The notes below the pieces were generated by a model. That model had not been told where the DNA came from. It made no database searches and saw only the letters and a list, made by a program, of their open reading frames with translations. From contig VBAH01000027.1 of NCBI GenBank assembly GCA_005884685.1, forward strand, positions 61,867-125,866: a stretch of 64,000 nt of DNA, written 5' to 3'. Below, in pieces: positions 1 to 7,944 of this stretch (positions are counted from its first letter, which is position 1; each line of letters begins with the position of its first letter). The translations under genes were made by a program, and so were the position numbers. Source of the stretch: Alphaproteobacteria bacterium (GTDB taxonomy: Bacteria; Pseudomonadota; Alphaproteobacteria; Rhizobiales; Xanthobacteraceae).

Positions 1-246
1 AAGGACGAGCCGGTGACGCTCACCGTCACCGAGTTCCTCATCCTGCAGGCGCTCGCGAGCCGCCCCGGCGTGGTCAAGAGCCGCAACGCGCTGATGGACG
101 CGGCCTACGACGATCAGGTCTATGTCGATGACCGCACCATCGACAGCCACATCAAGCGGCTGCGCAAGAAGTTCAAGCAGGCCGACGACGATTTCGACAT
201 GATCGAGACGCTCTACGGCGTCGGCTACCGCTTCAAGGAAGGCTGA
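1..246 (+). CDS. chvI: Response regulator ChvI, C-terminal part (truncated by window edge)
   Basis: The frame is open from the first base, so only the last 81 residues are present and the receiver domain lies upstream. The fragment is an OmpR/PhoB winged-helix DNA-binding domain: the recognition helix region [17 protein letters not shown] is at fragment residues 42-58 and the wing ends in GVGYRFKEG. This helix sequence is typical of the ChvI branch in alphaproteobacteria, which controls envelope, exopolysaccharide and acid responses. A ChvG-type kinase follows 77 bases downstream, which supports the assignment. The phospho-acceptor aspartate cannot be checked here. Confidence 0.9.
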   Translation, partial: KDEPVTLTVTEFLILQALASRPGVVKSRNALMDAAYDDQVYVDDRTIDSHIKRLRKKFKQADDDFDMIETLYGVGYRFKEG

Positions 247-323
247 CTCGGGGACCCGGATTGCGGTAGAACGGTGCGCGCGAATTTCCGGCGCACGAAC
301 CCTCCAGCGGACGTCAAGACAAG

Positions 324-2114
324 GTGCTGGATCGAACCGCGAATATATCTGCCGCCGCCGAGGCGCCTCCCCCCGAGGTGCCGCGCGTTTCGCGCGGCTG
401 GTGGCGCCGTGCCGCATACATCGTGCGGTCGCGCTGGCGGTTTCTCGTGGCGCAAGGCTCATCCAGCCTCACCCGCCGCATCGTGCTGCTCAATGTCGCG
501 GGCCTGCTCGCGCTGGTCATCAGCATCCTTTATCTGTCGCAATATCGCGCCGGCCTGATCGACGCGCGGGTGCAGAGCCTGCTGGTGCAGGGCGAAATCA
601 TCGCAAGCGCGATCGCGGCCTCGGCCACGGTCGAGACCGACACGATCACCATCGATCCCGACAAGCTGCTCGAATTGCAGACCGGGGAAAGTTACGGCCC
701 CCAGGACGAGTCGCTCTCGGCGCTTGAATTCCCGATCAACCTGGAGCGCGTCGCGCCGGTGTTGCGCCGGCTCGTGCAGCCGACCCGCACGCAGGCCCGC
801 ATTTACGACCGGGACGGCGCGTTGCAGATCGACTCGCGCAATCTTTACGGCCGCGGCGACGTGCTGCGCTTCGACATCATCCCGCCCGATGACCGGCCGA
901 CGCGCCTCGAGCGCGCCTGGATCGCGATCAAGGGCTGGTTCGGGCGCTCGAGTTATCCGCTCTATCGCGATCTGGGCCCCGCCAACGGCCGCGGCTATCC
1001 GGAAGTCGTGCAGGCGCTCGCCGGACAGAAGGCGAGCACGGTGCGCGCAAACGAGCGCGGCGAGATCATCGTGCTGGTCGCGGTGCCGATCCAGCGCTTC
1101 CGTGCGGTGCGCGGCGCGCTGCTGCTCTCGACGCAAGGGGGCGAGATCGATTCTGCGGTCGCGGCGGAGCGGCTGCAGGTGCTCACCCTGTTCCTCGCGC
1201 TCGGCGCCGTCATGGTGCTGCTGTCGATGCTGCTTGCGCGCACCATCGCCGAGCCGGTGCGGCGGCTCGCGGATGCGGCCGAGAACGTGCGCCGCCGCAT
1301 CAGGTCGCGCGGCGAGATTCCGGACTTCACCTACCGCCGCGACGAGATCGGCGAACTCTCCGGCGCGCTGCGCGAGATGACCAATTCGCTCTACAGCCGC
1401 ATCGAGGCGATCGAGAGCTTCGCGGCGGACGTGGCGCATGAGTTGAAGAATCCGCTCACCTCGCTGCGCTCCGCGGTCGAGACCATGCCGCTCGCCAAGA
1501 CGCCGGAGAGCCGCGCGCGCCTGCTCGCCGTGATCCAGCACGACGTGAAGCGGCTCGACCGCCTGATCTCCGATGTCTCCGACGCGAGCAGGCTCGATGC
1601 CGAATTACAGCGCCAGGACACGGCGCCGGTCGATCTGACGCGGCTGCTGAAAACCGTGGTCACCGTCGCCAACGAAGTCCGCCGCGACGACGGGGTGAAG
1701 ATCACGCTCGCCTTCGAGGGCGGCGCGCCACGCTCGTTCACGGTGCGCGGGCACGACTCGCGGCTCGGGCAGGTGATCGACAACCTGATCGAAAACGCCC
1801 GCTCGTTCTCGGCCCACGGCGGCACGGTGCGCATCACGGCGAAGCGCCTGCGCAATGCGGTGGAGATCACCGTCGACGACGACGGGCCCGGCATCCAGCC
1901 GGAAGCGATCGAGCGCATCTTCGAGCGCTTCTACACCGACCGGCCGCATCAGGGCTTTGGCCAGAATTCCGGGCTCGGTCTCTCCATCTCGCGCCAGATC
2001 GTCGAGGCGCATGGCGGGCGCATCCGCGCGGAGAACCGCATCGGCATCTCCGCGGAGCCGGACGGCCCGAAGGTGCTCGGCGCGCGCTTCGTGGTTCGCC
2101 TGCCGGCGCTGTGA
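324..2114 (+). CDS. chvG: Sensor histidine kinase ChvG
   Basis: A 596-residue inner-membrane sensor kinase, partner of ChvI. Order of parts: basic cytoplasmic N-terminus, transmembrane helix about 53-71, periplasmic stimulus-sensing region about 72-283, second transmembrane helix about 284-305, HAMP linker, dimerisation/phosphoacceptor helix with FAADVAHELKNPLTSL (His372), then the ATPase domain with N-box NLIENARSF, G1 DDDGPGI and G2 GLGLSI. The start is GTG at 324. Length and order match the ChvG/ExoS family. Its stop overlaps the next start by one base (TGATG), so it is translationally coupled to hprK. In this family the ChvGI system responds to envelope or acid stress; the ligand is not visible here. 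Confidence 0.93.
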   Translation: MLDRTANISAAAEAPPPEVPRVSRGWWRRAAYIVRSRWRFLVAQGSSSLTRRIVLLNVAGLLALVISILYLSQYRAGLIDARVQSLLVQGEIIASAIAASATVETDTITIDPDKLLELQTGESYGPQDESLSALEFPINLERVAPVLRRLVQPTRTQARIYDRDGALQIDSRNLYGRGDVLRFDIIPPDDRPTRLERAWIAIKGWFGRSSYPLYRDLGPANGRGYPEVVQALAGQKASTVRANERGEIIVLVAVPIQRFRAVRGALLLSTQGGEIDSAVAAERLQVLTLFLALGAVMVLLSMLLARTIAEPVRRLADAAENVRRRIRSRGEIPDFTYRRDEIGELSGALREMTNSLYSRIEAIESFAADVAHELKNPLTSLRSAVETMPLAKTPESRARLLAVIQHDVKRLDRLISDVSDASRLDAELQRQDTAPVDLTRLLKTVVTVANEVRRDDGVKITLAFEGGAPRSFTVRGHDSRLGQVIDNLIENARSFSAHGGTVRITAKRLRNAVEITVDDDGPGIQPEAIERIFERFYTDRPHQGFGQNSGLGLSISRQIVEAHGGRIRAENRIGISAEPDGPKVLGARFVVRLPAL

Positions 2115-2554
2115 TGACCCTGCACGCCTCTGCTGTCCTGATTGGCCCGCGCGCCGTACTGATCCGCGGCGCGGCCGGCTCCGGCAAATCCGGTCTCGCG
2201 TTTGCGCTGATCCGGGCGGGCGAAACCGGCGCCCTGCCGTTCGCACGCCTCGTCGGCGATGACCGCGTTCATGTCGAGGCCGCGCACGGGCGCCTGCTGG
2301 TACGTCCGGCCGGAGCGCTCGCCGGCCTGATCGAAATCCGCGGGCTTGGAATCCGGCGCCTTCCGTCTGAACCCGTCGCGCTCGTCGGCCTCGTGGTCGA
2401 CCTCGAAGTGGCGGACGCGGAACGGCTGCCGCCTGCGGATGCAGCCGTTACGGAACTTGCCGGAATACGTTTGCCGCGACTTGCGGTCGCGCCCGCCGCC
2501 GATCCTGTTGGGCTCCTGTTTGCTGCGCTGCGCACCGCCGATTCTGGCCAATAA
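2114..2554 (+). CDS. hprK: HPr kinase/phosphorylase, short alphaproteobacterial form
   Basis: A 146-residue protein that matches only the C-terminal catalytic domain of HPr kinase/phosphorylase, as usual in alphaproteobacteria. The Walker A loop GAAGSGKS is at residues 19-26, and the HprK-specific segment EIRGLGI is near residue 75. It should phosphorylate the regulatory serine of the HPr encoded three genes on, using ATP in the cytoplasm. I chose ATG 2114, which shares one base with the chvG stop; GTG 2111 is also possible. Linkage to chvG and the PTS genes suggests that envelope sensing and PTS phosphorylation state are co-regulated. Confidence 0.92.
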   Translation: MTLHASAVLIGPRAVLIRGAAGSGKSGLAFALIRAGETGALPFARLVGDDRVHVEAAHGRLLVRPAGALAGLIEIRGLGIRRLPSEPVALVGLVVDLEVADAERLPPADAAVTELAGIRLPRLAVAPAADPVGLLFAALRTADSGQ

Positions 2555-2701
2555 TTCACTCTTTCTGGCCTTCCCTATCGCGCTGCAAAATATATATCCG
2601 CACCGCCTCCACCCCCTTGCGCTTGCCCGGCACATGGTCATGATGGCGCCCTTTCGTGCGGTGGGACGCGACGCGCGCGCCGGCCGGAGTCCCGATCTTC
2701 A

Positions 2702-3103
2702 ATGATAGGCTTGGTTCTCGTTACCCACGGGCGGCTTGCCGTCGAATTCCGCGCGGCCCTGGAACACGTGGTCGGTCCGCAGGAACAGATCGAGACGATC
2801 ACCATCGGTCCCGACGACGATGTGGAACAGCGCCGCCGCGACATCATCGAGGCGGTGAAATCGGCGGACTCGGGCGACGGCGTCGTCATCCTCACCGATA
2901 TGTTCGGCGGCACGCCCTCCAACCTCTCGATCTCGGTGATGAACCGGCCGAATGTCGAGGTGCTCGCCGGCATCAACCTGCCGATGCTGGTGAAGCTGGC
3001 AAAGGTGCGCAACGAGTATCCGCTCGAGAAGGCGGTCATCGCCGCGCAGGACGCCGGCAAGAAATACATCACGGTCGCGAGCCGCGTGCTTGCCGGGAAA
3101 TGA
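2702..3103 (+). CDS. PTS EIIA component, mannose family
   Basis: A 133-residue EIIA domain of the mannose/fructose/sorbose family. The phosphorylatable histidine is His9 in LVTHGRLA, and the family segment ILTDMFGGTPSN is present near residues 62-73. No EIIB, EIIC or EIID gene is nearby, so it is likely a regulatory phosphocarrier and not part of sugar uptake. It receives phosphate from the HPr encoded immediately downstream. Its stop TGA overlaps the HPr start in an ATGA arrangement, so the two are translationally coupled. The 147-base gap before it has an AT-rich stretch TATATA near 2592 but no promoter I can assign with confidence. Confidence 0.92.
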   Translation: MIGLVLVTHGRLAVEFRAALEHVVGPQEQIETITIGPDDDVEQRRRDIIEAVKSADSGDGVVILTDMFGGTPSNLSISVMNRPNVEVLAGINLPMLVKLAKVRNEYPLEKAVIAAQDAGKKYITVASRVLAGK

Positions 3104-3411
3104 GCCCGCCGCAACCTGACGATCCCGCGAATGCGCCCGGCGCGGTCACCCGCGTGATGCGGATCGTGAATGAAAAGGGCCTGCACGCGCGCGCGTCCGC
3201 CAAGTTCGTGCAGACAGTGGAGAAGTTCGACGCGGCCGTGACGGTCTCGCGCAATGGCGAGAGCGTCGGCGGCGACTCGATCATGGGGCTGATGATGCTC
3301 GCCGCCGGCATCGGCACGTCGATTACCGTCGCCGCCACGGGACCGCAGGCGCACGAGGTGATCGCGGCGCTGGACGCGCTGGTATCGAGCCGGTTCGGCG
3401 AGGAGGAGTAG
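3100..3411 (+). CDS. ptsH: HPr family phosphocarrier protein
   Basis: A 103-residue HPr with an N-terminal extension of about 15 residues. The EI-dependent site is His29 in KGLHARAS and the HprK-regulated serine is Ser60 in GGDSIMGLM (Ser46 in classical numbering). Both sites are intact, so the protein can be phosphorylated by EI at the histidine and by HprK at the serine. The start ATG 3100 lies inside the stop of the EIIA gene. Enzyme I is not in the window. Together with hprK and EIIA this forms the incomplete regulatory PTS typical of alphaproteobacteria. Confidence 0.94.
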   Translation: MSPPQPDDPANAPGAVTRVMRIVNEKGLHARASAKFVQTVEKFDAAVTVSRNGESVGGDSIMGLMMLAAGIGTSITVAATGPQAHEVIAALDALVSSRFGEEE

Positions 3412-3430
3412 GTTGGGTAATCTCTCACCC

Positions 3431-3508
3431 GCTCATTCCCGCGGAAGCGGGAATCCAGTTCTTCCTTTACGTGGCTGTGGGTCCCCGCTTTCGCGGGGAC
3501 GAGCGGTC
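3431..3508. repeat. Palindromic repeat, family A copy 1
   Basis: Two short hairpins in tandem: CATTCCCGC/GCGGGAATCC around 3434-3455 and GTCCCCGCTTTCGCGGGGAC at 3481-3500. The same two-hairpin module occurs at 41651-41716, 48411-48502 and 57582-57655. All four copies are intergenic, between genes of unrelated function, as expected of a dispersed REP-like element. Confidence 0.8.
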
Positions 3509-3581
3509 AGGTTTCCGATGCCGCCAGCCGCGTCGGCCTCGCGGTCTTGCTCTCTCCACCTCGCCTCCTTAAACGCGCCGC

Positions 3582-5396
3582 ATGGCTCCCCCGCCCCTCC
3601 TCACGCTCCAGGACATCCACCTCACGTTCGGCGGCACGCCGTTGCTCGAGGGCGCGGAGCTGTCGATCGGCGAGCGCGAGCGCGTCTGCCTGGTCGGACG
3701 CAACGGCTCGGGCAAATCGACCTTGCTCAAGATCGCGGCCGGTCTGGTGGAGTCCGACCGCGGCGCGCGCTTCGCCCAGCCCGGCGCCACCATCCGCTAT
3801 CTGCCGCAGGAGCCGGACCTCGCCGGCCACGCCAGCGTCCTTGCCTTTGTCGAGGCCGGGCTCGCGCCCGGCGATGACCCGCACCGCGCGCGTTACCTGC
3901 TCGAACAGCTCGGTCTGAGCGGCGAGGAGCAGCCCGCGCGGCTTTCCGGCGGCGAAGCGCGCCGCGCCGCGCTTGCGCGCGTGCTCGCACCGCAGCCCGA
4001 TATCCTGCTGCTCGACGAGCCGACCAACCATCTCGACCTGCCCGCGATCGAATGGCTGGAGAACGAGCTCGCAGCCTCCCGCTCCGCGCTGGTGCTGATC
4101 AGTCACGACCGCCGATTCCTCACGCGACTGTCGCGCACGACCGTATGGCTCGATCGCGGCATTACGCGGCGCATCGAGCGCGGCTTTGCGTCATTCGAGG
4201 AATGGCGCGATCAGGTGCTCGAAGAAGAGGAGCGCGAGCAGCACAAGCTCGGGCGCAAAATCGTCGCCGAAGAGCACTGGATGCGCTACGGCGTGACCGC
4301 GCGGCGCAAGCGCAACATGCGCCGCGTCGGCGAGCTCGTCGACCTGCGCAAGCGCTTCCGCGATTATCGCGGCGCGCAAGGTACGGTGAAGCTGGCCGTC
4401 AGCGAGGCCGAGCTGTCAGGCAAACTGGTGGCGGAGGCGGAGCGGATCAGCAAGAGCTTCGGCAACGAGCCGATCGTGCGCGACTTTTCGCTTCGGCTCC
4501 AGCGCGGCGACCGCATCGGGCTGGTCGGACCGAACGGCGCAGGCAAGACCACGCTCCTGAAGCTGCTCACCGGCGAGCTTGCGCCGGATCACGGCAAGGT
4601 CACGCTCGGCGCGAATATCGCGATGGCAACGCTCGACCAGCGCCGCGAGGCGCTCGACGCGAATACCTCCGTGCGCGACACGCTTACGGGCGGTCGCGGC
4701 GACTCCGTATTTGTCGGCGGACAGTCGCGCCACGTCGTCGGCTACATGCGGGATTTTCTGTTCACGCCCGAGCAGGCCGGCACGCCGGTTGCGGCGCTCT
4801 CCGGCGGCGAGCGCGGCCGCCTCACCCTCGCGCGTGCGCTGGCGAAGCCGTCGAACCTGCTGGTGCTCGACGAGCCGACCAACGATCTCGATCTCGAAAC
4901 GCTCGATCTCCTGGAGGAAATGATCGACGACTATCCCGGCACCGTGCTGCTCGTTTCGCACGACCGCGATTTCCTTGACCGCACGGTGTCGGCAGTTGTG
5001 GTCGCCGAAGGCGGCGGACGCTGGAACGTCTATGCGGGCGGCTATTCCGACATGGTGGCGCAGCGCGGCGAAGGCGTGACCGCCAAGGTGCCCGTCAAAG
5101 CTGACCCGAAGGTGGCGCGGGTGAGGTCCGCTGTTTCCGGCGCACCGGCGCCGAAGCGCCGCCTGTCGTTCAACGAAAAACACGCGCTTGAAAACCTGCC
5201 CGTGCGGATCGCCGCACTCGAAGCGGAGATTGCGCGGCTGTCGAAGACGATCGCGGACCCAAATCTTTACGCGAAGGATCGCGCCGCTTTCGACAAGGCC
5301 TCGGCGCAACTCGGCGAAGCGCAGGGCGCGCTCGCGGCGGCTGAGGACGAATGGCTGCGGCTGGAGGAGTTGCGCGAGCGCGTCGAAGCGCGGTGA
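3582..5396 (+). CDS. uup: ABC-F family ATPase, Uup-like
   Basis: A 604-residue soluble protein with two ABC ATPase domains and no membrane segments. Domain 1 has Walker A GRNGSGKS, signature LSGGEARR and Walker B ILLLDEPTNHLDL; domain 2 has GPNGAGKT, LSGGERGR and LVLDEPTNDLDLE. The basic, charged interdomain linker lies around residues 205-270, and the C-terminus (about 525-600) is a heptad-like coiled coil, the feature that points to the Uup subfamily. ABC-F proteins act on ribosomes or on DNA-related processes, not transport. It is a single gene between two repeat elements, with no operon partner. Confidence 0.85.
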   Translation: MAPPPLLTLQDIHLTFGGTPLLEGAELSIGERERVCLVGRNGSGKSTLLKIAAGLVESDRGARFAQPGATIRYLPQEPDLAGHASVLAFVEAGLAPGDDPHRARYLLEQLGLSGEEQPARLSGGEARRAALARVLAPQPDILLLDEPTNHLDLPAIEWLENELAASRSALVLISHDRRFLTRLSRTTVWLDRGITRRIERGFASFEEWRDQVLEEEEREQHKLGRKIVAEEHWMRYGVTARRKRNMRRVGELVDLRKRFRDYRGAQGTVKLAVSEAELSGKLVAEAERISKSFGNEPIVRDFSLRLQRGDRIGLVGPNGAGKTTLLKLLTGELAPDHGKVTLGANIAMATLDQRREALDANTSVRDTLTGGRGDSVFVGGQSRHVVGYMRDFLFTPEQAGTPVAALSGGERGRLTLARALAKPSNLLVLDEPTNDLDLETLDLLEEMIDDYPGTVLLVSHDRDFLDRTVSAVVVAEGGGRWNVYAGGYSDMVAQRGEGVTAKVPVKADPKVARVRSAVSGAPAPKRRLSFNEKHALENLPVRIAALEAEIARLSKTIADPNLYAKDRAAFDKASAQLGEAQGALAAAEDEWLRLEELRERVEAR

Positions 5397-5401
5397 TCAG
5401 A

Positions 5402-5506
5402 CCTCATCCTGAGGAGGGCGCAAAGCGCCCGTCTCGAAGGATGGCCCCATGCGGCGCCCTCGCCCTTCGAGGCGCGTCGCATTCGCGACGCTCCTCAGGG
5501 TGAGGG
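5402..5506. repeat. Palindromic repeat, family B copy 1
   Basis: The ends are inverted copies of CCTCATCCTGAGGAG and CTCCTCAGGGTGAGG, with internal hairpins (GGGCGCAAAGCGCCC) and a central TCTCGAAGGATGG block. Related copies are at 27942-27997, 32515-32624, 38331-38508 and 42674-42783. It fills the gap between two convergent genes and may also act as a transcription terminator. Confidence 0.75.
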
Positions 5507-5509
5507 CAG

Positions 5510-6172
5510 CTACGCCGCCCGCTTGAACACCAACTTTGCCGCGATCTTCAGGTCTCTCACAAACGCCGCATAGGCGGCGCGCTTCTCGGCTTCCTCCTGC
5601 ATGCGCAGCAGCGCCGACGGATGGATCGTGACCAGCAGCCGTGTCCCGGTCTCAAGCGACAGCGCCTCGCCGCGCAGTTTCGTGATCGTCACCACGCGCC
5701 CTATCAGGCTGCGCGCCGCCGTCGCGCCGAGCGCGACGATCAGCTCCGGTTGCACGATCGCGCGCTCCTGCTCGAGCCACCAGTGGCAGCGCTCGATCTC
5801 GTAAGCGTTCGGCTTCTTGTGCAGGCGCCGCTTGCCGCGCGGCTCGAATTTGAAGTGCTTCACCGCATTGGTGACGAACGTCTCGCTGCGCGGAATGCCG
5901 GCATCGGCGAGCGCCTGGTCGAGCACGCGGCCCGCCGGCCCGACGAACGGCTTGCCCGCGAGGTCCTCCTTGTCGCCCGGCTGCTCGCCGACCAGCATCA
6001 CCTTGGCGCGGCGCGGCCCCTCGCCCGGCACCGCCTGGGTGGCGTTCCTGTAAAGCGGGCAGCGGCGGCAGCCGTTCTCCGCCGTGCGCAGCGCGGAAAG
6101 CGAGCGCACCACCGGCGCCTTGTCGTCGACCGGCGCGACTGCGCTATCGCTCGCGACCGCACGCTTTGCCAT
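5510..6172 (-). CDS. udgX: UdgX-type uracil-DNA glycosylase (forms covalent adduct with uracil sites)
   Basis: A 220-residue family-4-like uracil-DNA glycosylase. The iron-sulfur cysteine pair CRRC is at 35-38 and the active-site motif 1 is GEQPGDKED at 62-70. The segment GKRRLHKKP (113-121) is the R-loop insertion that defines UdgX; His118 corresponds to the histidine that in the mycobacterial enzyme becomes covalently attached to the abasic deoxyribose after uracil removal. Motif IHPSALLR near the C-terminus is the motif-2 histidine. I chose the start at 6172 because a purine-rich GGGGGAG lies 8 bases upstream; an in-frame start at 6211 would add 13 residues. The gene is monocistronic and convergent with the ABC-F gene. 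Confidence 0.85.
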   Translation of the reverse strand: MAKRAVASDSAVAPVDDKAPVVRSLSALRTAENGCRRCPLYRNATQAVPGEGPRRAKVMLVGEQPGDKEDLAGKPFVGPAGRVLDQALADAGIPRSETFVTNAVKHFKFEPRGKRRLHKKPNAYEIERCHWWLEQERAIVQPELIVALGATAARSLIGRVVTITKLRGEALSLETGTRLLVTIHPSALLRMQEEAEKRAAYAAFVRDLKIAAKLVFKRAA

Positions 6173-6234
6173 CGAGACTCTCCCCCGGCGTAACGCCTTG
6201 ATCGCACACAAGTTCAGGCATCGCTGTGAATTGC

Positions 6235-6254
6235 ATATAAAGAAATCCTTATAT
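6235..6254 (+). promoter_or_regulatory. Palindromic operator candidate upstream of ahcY
   Basis: ATATAAAG and CCTTATAT form an 8-4-8 inverted repeat with seven of eight pairs matching; a second dyad AAAGA...TCTTT (6239-6243, 6254-6258) is nested with it. It stands out as an AT-rich block and ends just before the -35 box of the ahcY promoter. By position and form it could bind an ArsR-type SAH/SAM regulator known from methionine-cycle genes of proteobacteria. The binding protein is inference. Confidence 0.45.
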
Positions 6255-6259
6255 CTTTC

Positions 6260-6288
6260 TTGCCCACTCCATGGCGCGCTGCTATAGG
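6260..6288 (+). promoter_or_regulatory. Sigma70-like promoter of ahcY
   Basis: TTGCCC (6260-6265), a 17-base spacer and TATAGG (6283-6288), each hexamer four of six to consensus. The predicted start of transcription near 6295 leaves a leader of about 48 bases before ATG 6343. The adjoining palindrome could repress from here. Confidence 0.5.
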
Positions 6289-6342
6289 CACGCCCAAGCG
6301 CCGGTTCGGCGCTCAGATTTCCATTGCCAATCAGGGACTGTC

Positions 6343-7767
6343 ATGACCGCCAAAGCGAACGGCTCGCCCGCATCCGAATACATCGTCAAGGACATCGGCC
6401 TCGCCGAATTCGGCGCCAAGGAAATCTCCATCGCCGAGACCGAGATGCCCGGGCTGATGGCGACGCGCGAGGAGTATGGGCCGAAGCAGCCGCTCAAAGG
6501 CGCGCGGATCGCCGGCTCCCTGCACATGACGATCCAGACCGCGGTGCTGATCGAGACCCTGAAAGCGCTCGGCGCCGACGTGCGCTGGGTCTCGTGCAAC
6601 ATCTATTCGACGCAGGACCATGCGGCGGCCGCGGTCGCGGCCGGCGGCACGCCCGTGTTCGCCATCAAGGGCGAGACCTTGAAGGATTACTGGGATTACA
6701 CCGCCAGGCTGTTCGAGTGGCACGGCGGCGGCTACCCAAACATGATCCTCGACGACGGCGGCGACGCCACCATGTTCGTGCATCAGGGCGTGCGCGCCGA
6801 GAACGGCGACACGGTGTTCCTCGACCAGCACAACAGCGAGGAAGAGGAGATCTTCTTCGCGCTGATCAAGCGCATGCTGAAGGAAAAGCCGAAGGGCTGG
6901 TTCGGCGAGATCGCCAAGTCGATCAAGGGCGTCTCGGAAGAAACCACCACCGGCGTGCACCGCCTCTACGACATGCAGAAGGCCGGCACCTTGCTGTGGC
7001 CCGCCATCAACGTGAACGACTCGGTGACCAAGTCGAAGTTCGACAATCTCTACGGCTGCCGCGAGTCGCTGGTCGACGGCATCCGCCGCGGCACCGACGT
7101 GATGATGGCCGGCAAGATCGCGATGGTCGCGGGCTTCGGCGACGTCGGCAAGGGTTCGGCCGCCTCGCTGCGGCAGGCGGGCTGCCGCGTGATGGTCTCC
7201 GAGGTCGATCCGATCTGCGCGCTGCAGGCCGCGATGGAAGGCTACGAGGTGGTCACCATGGAGGACGCGGCACCGCGCGCCGACATCTTCGTGACGGCGA
7301 CCGGGAATAAAGACGTGATCACGCTCGACCACATGCGCGCCATGAAGGACCGGGCGATCGTCTGCAACATCGGCCACTTCGACAACGAGATCCAGGTCGC
7401 GGGCCTGAAGAACCTCAAGTGGAACAACATCAAGCCGCAGGTCGACGAGATCACCTTCCCGGACAACCACCGCATCATCCTGCTGTCGGAAGGGCGGCTG
7501 GTGAACCTCGGCAACGCGATGGGCCATCCGAGCTTCGTGATGTCGTCGTCGTTCACCAACCAGACCCTGGCGCAGATCGAGCTGTGGACCAACCCGGCGA
7601 AGTACAAGAAGGAAGTCTACACGCTGCCGAAGAAGCTCGACGAGAAGGTCGCGCGGCTGCACCTGGAAAAGATCGGCGTGAAGCTCACCACGTTGCGCGA
7701 CGACCAGTCGGCCTACATCGGCGTGCCGAAGGACGGCCCGTTCAAGAGCGATCATTACCGGTATTGA
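6343..7767 (+). CDS. ahcY: S-adenosylhomocysteinase
   Basis: A 474-residue cytoplasmic enzyme that hydrolyses S-adenosylhomocysteine to adenosine and homocysteine, using a bound NAD. Visible landmarks are the substrate-site segment [14 protein letters not shown] near residues 85-98, the NAD loop GFGDVGKG at about 264-271, and the conserved C-terminus KSDHYRY. Length fits the bacterial form with the internal insertion. ATG 6343 is preferred over the in-frame ATG 6271 because the conserved N-terminus begins there and 6271 lies inside the promoter. The next gene encodes an adenosine deaminase homologue, which could act on the product adenosine. Confidence 0.97.
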   Translation: MTAKANGSPASEYIVKDIGLAEFGAKEISIAETEMPGLMATREEYGPKQPLKGARIAGSLHMTIQTAVLIETLKALGADVRWVSCNIYSTQDHAAAAVAAGGTPVFAIKGETLKDYWDYTARLFEWHGGGYPNMILDDGGDATMFVHQGVRAENGDTVFLDQHNSEEEEIFFALIKRMLKEKPKGWFGEIAKSIKGVSEETTTGVHRLYDMQKAGTLLWPAINVNDSVTKSKFDNLYGCRESLVDGIRRGTDVMMAGKIAMVAGFGDVGKGSAASLRQAGCRVMVSEVDPICALQAAMEGYEVVTMEDAAPRADIFVTATGNKDVITLDHMRAMKDRAIVCNIGHFDNEIQVAGLKNLKWNNIKPQVDEITFPDNHRIILLSEGRLVNLGNAMGHPSFVMSSSFTNQTLAQIELWTNPAKYKKEVYTLPKKLDEKVARLHLEKIGVKLTTLRDDQSAYIGVPKDGPFKSDHYRY

Positions 7768-7770
7768 TGC

Positions 7771-7877
7771 TCGTCATCACCGGGCCGCGCCGAACGCGCG
7801 TGACCCGGTGATCCCGATGAAAGGCTGCGCGGCCTTGCCGGCGTACGCGGGATGCCCGGCACAAGGCCGGGCATGAC
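7771..7877. repeat. Palindromic repeat (TCACCGGG / GGCCGGGCATGAC type)
   Basis: An outer dyad TCACCGGG...CCCGGTGA (7776-7813) is followed by ATGCCCGGC-ACAA-GGCCGGGCAT (7852-7875). A similar module is at 52525-52626. It separates ahcY from the next gene and could weaken read-through. Confidence 0.65.
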
Positions 7878-7944
7878 AAACGCCCTTTGATTGTACCTTC
7901 CGCCCCTGCGCGCTAGTCTCCTCGCGTTCGGCGCTGGGGGAACC

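Noticed and set aside
6331..7755. A 474-codon minus-strand frame opposite ahcY
   Set aside because: The plus-strand product is an unmistakable S-adenosylhomocysteinase; the antisense frame has no recognisable motif and no ribosome site.
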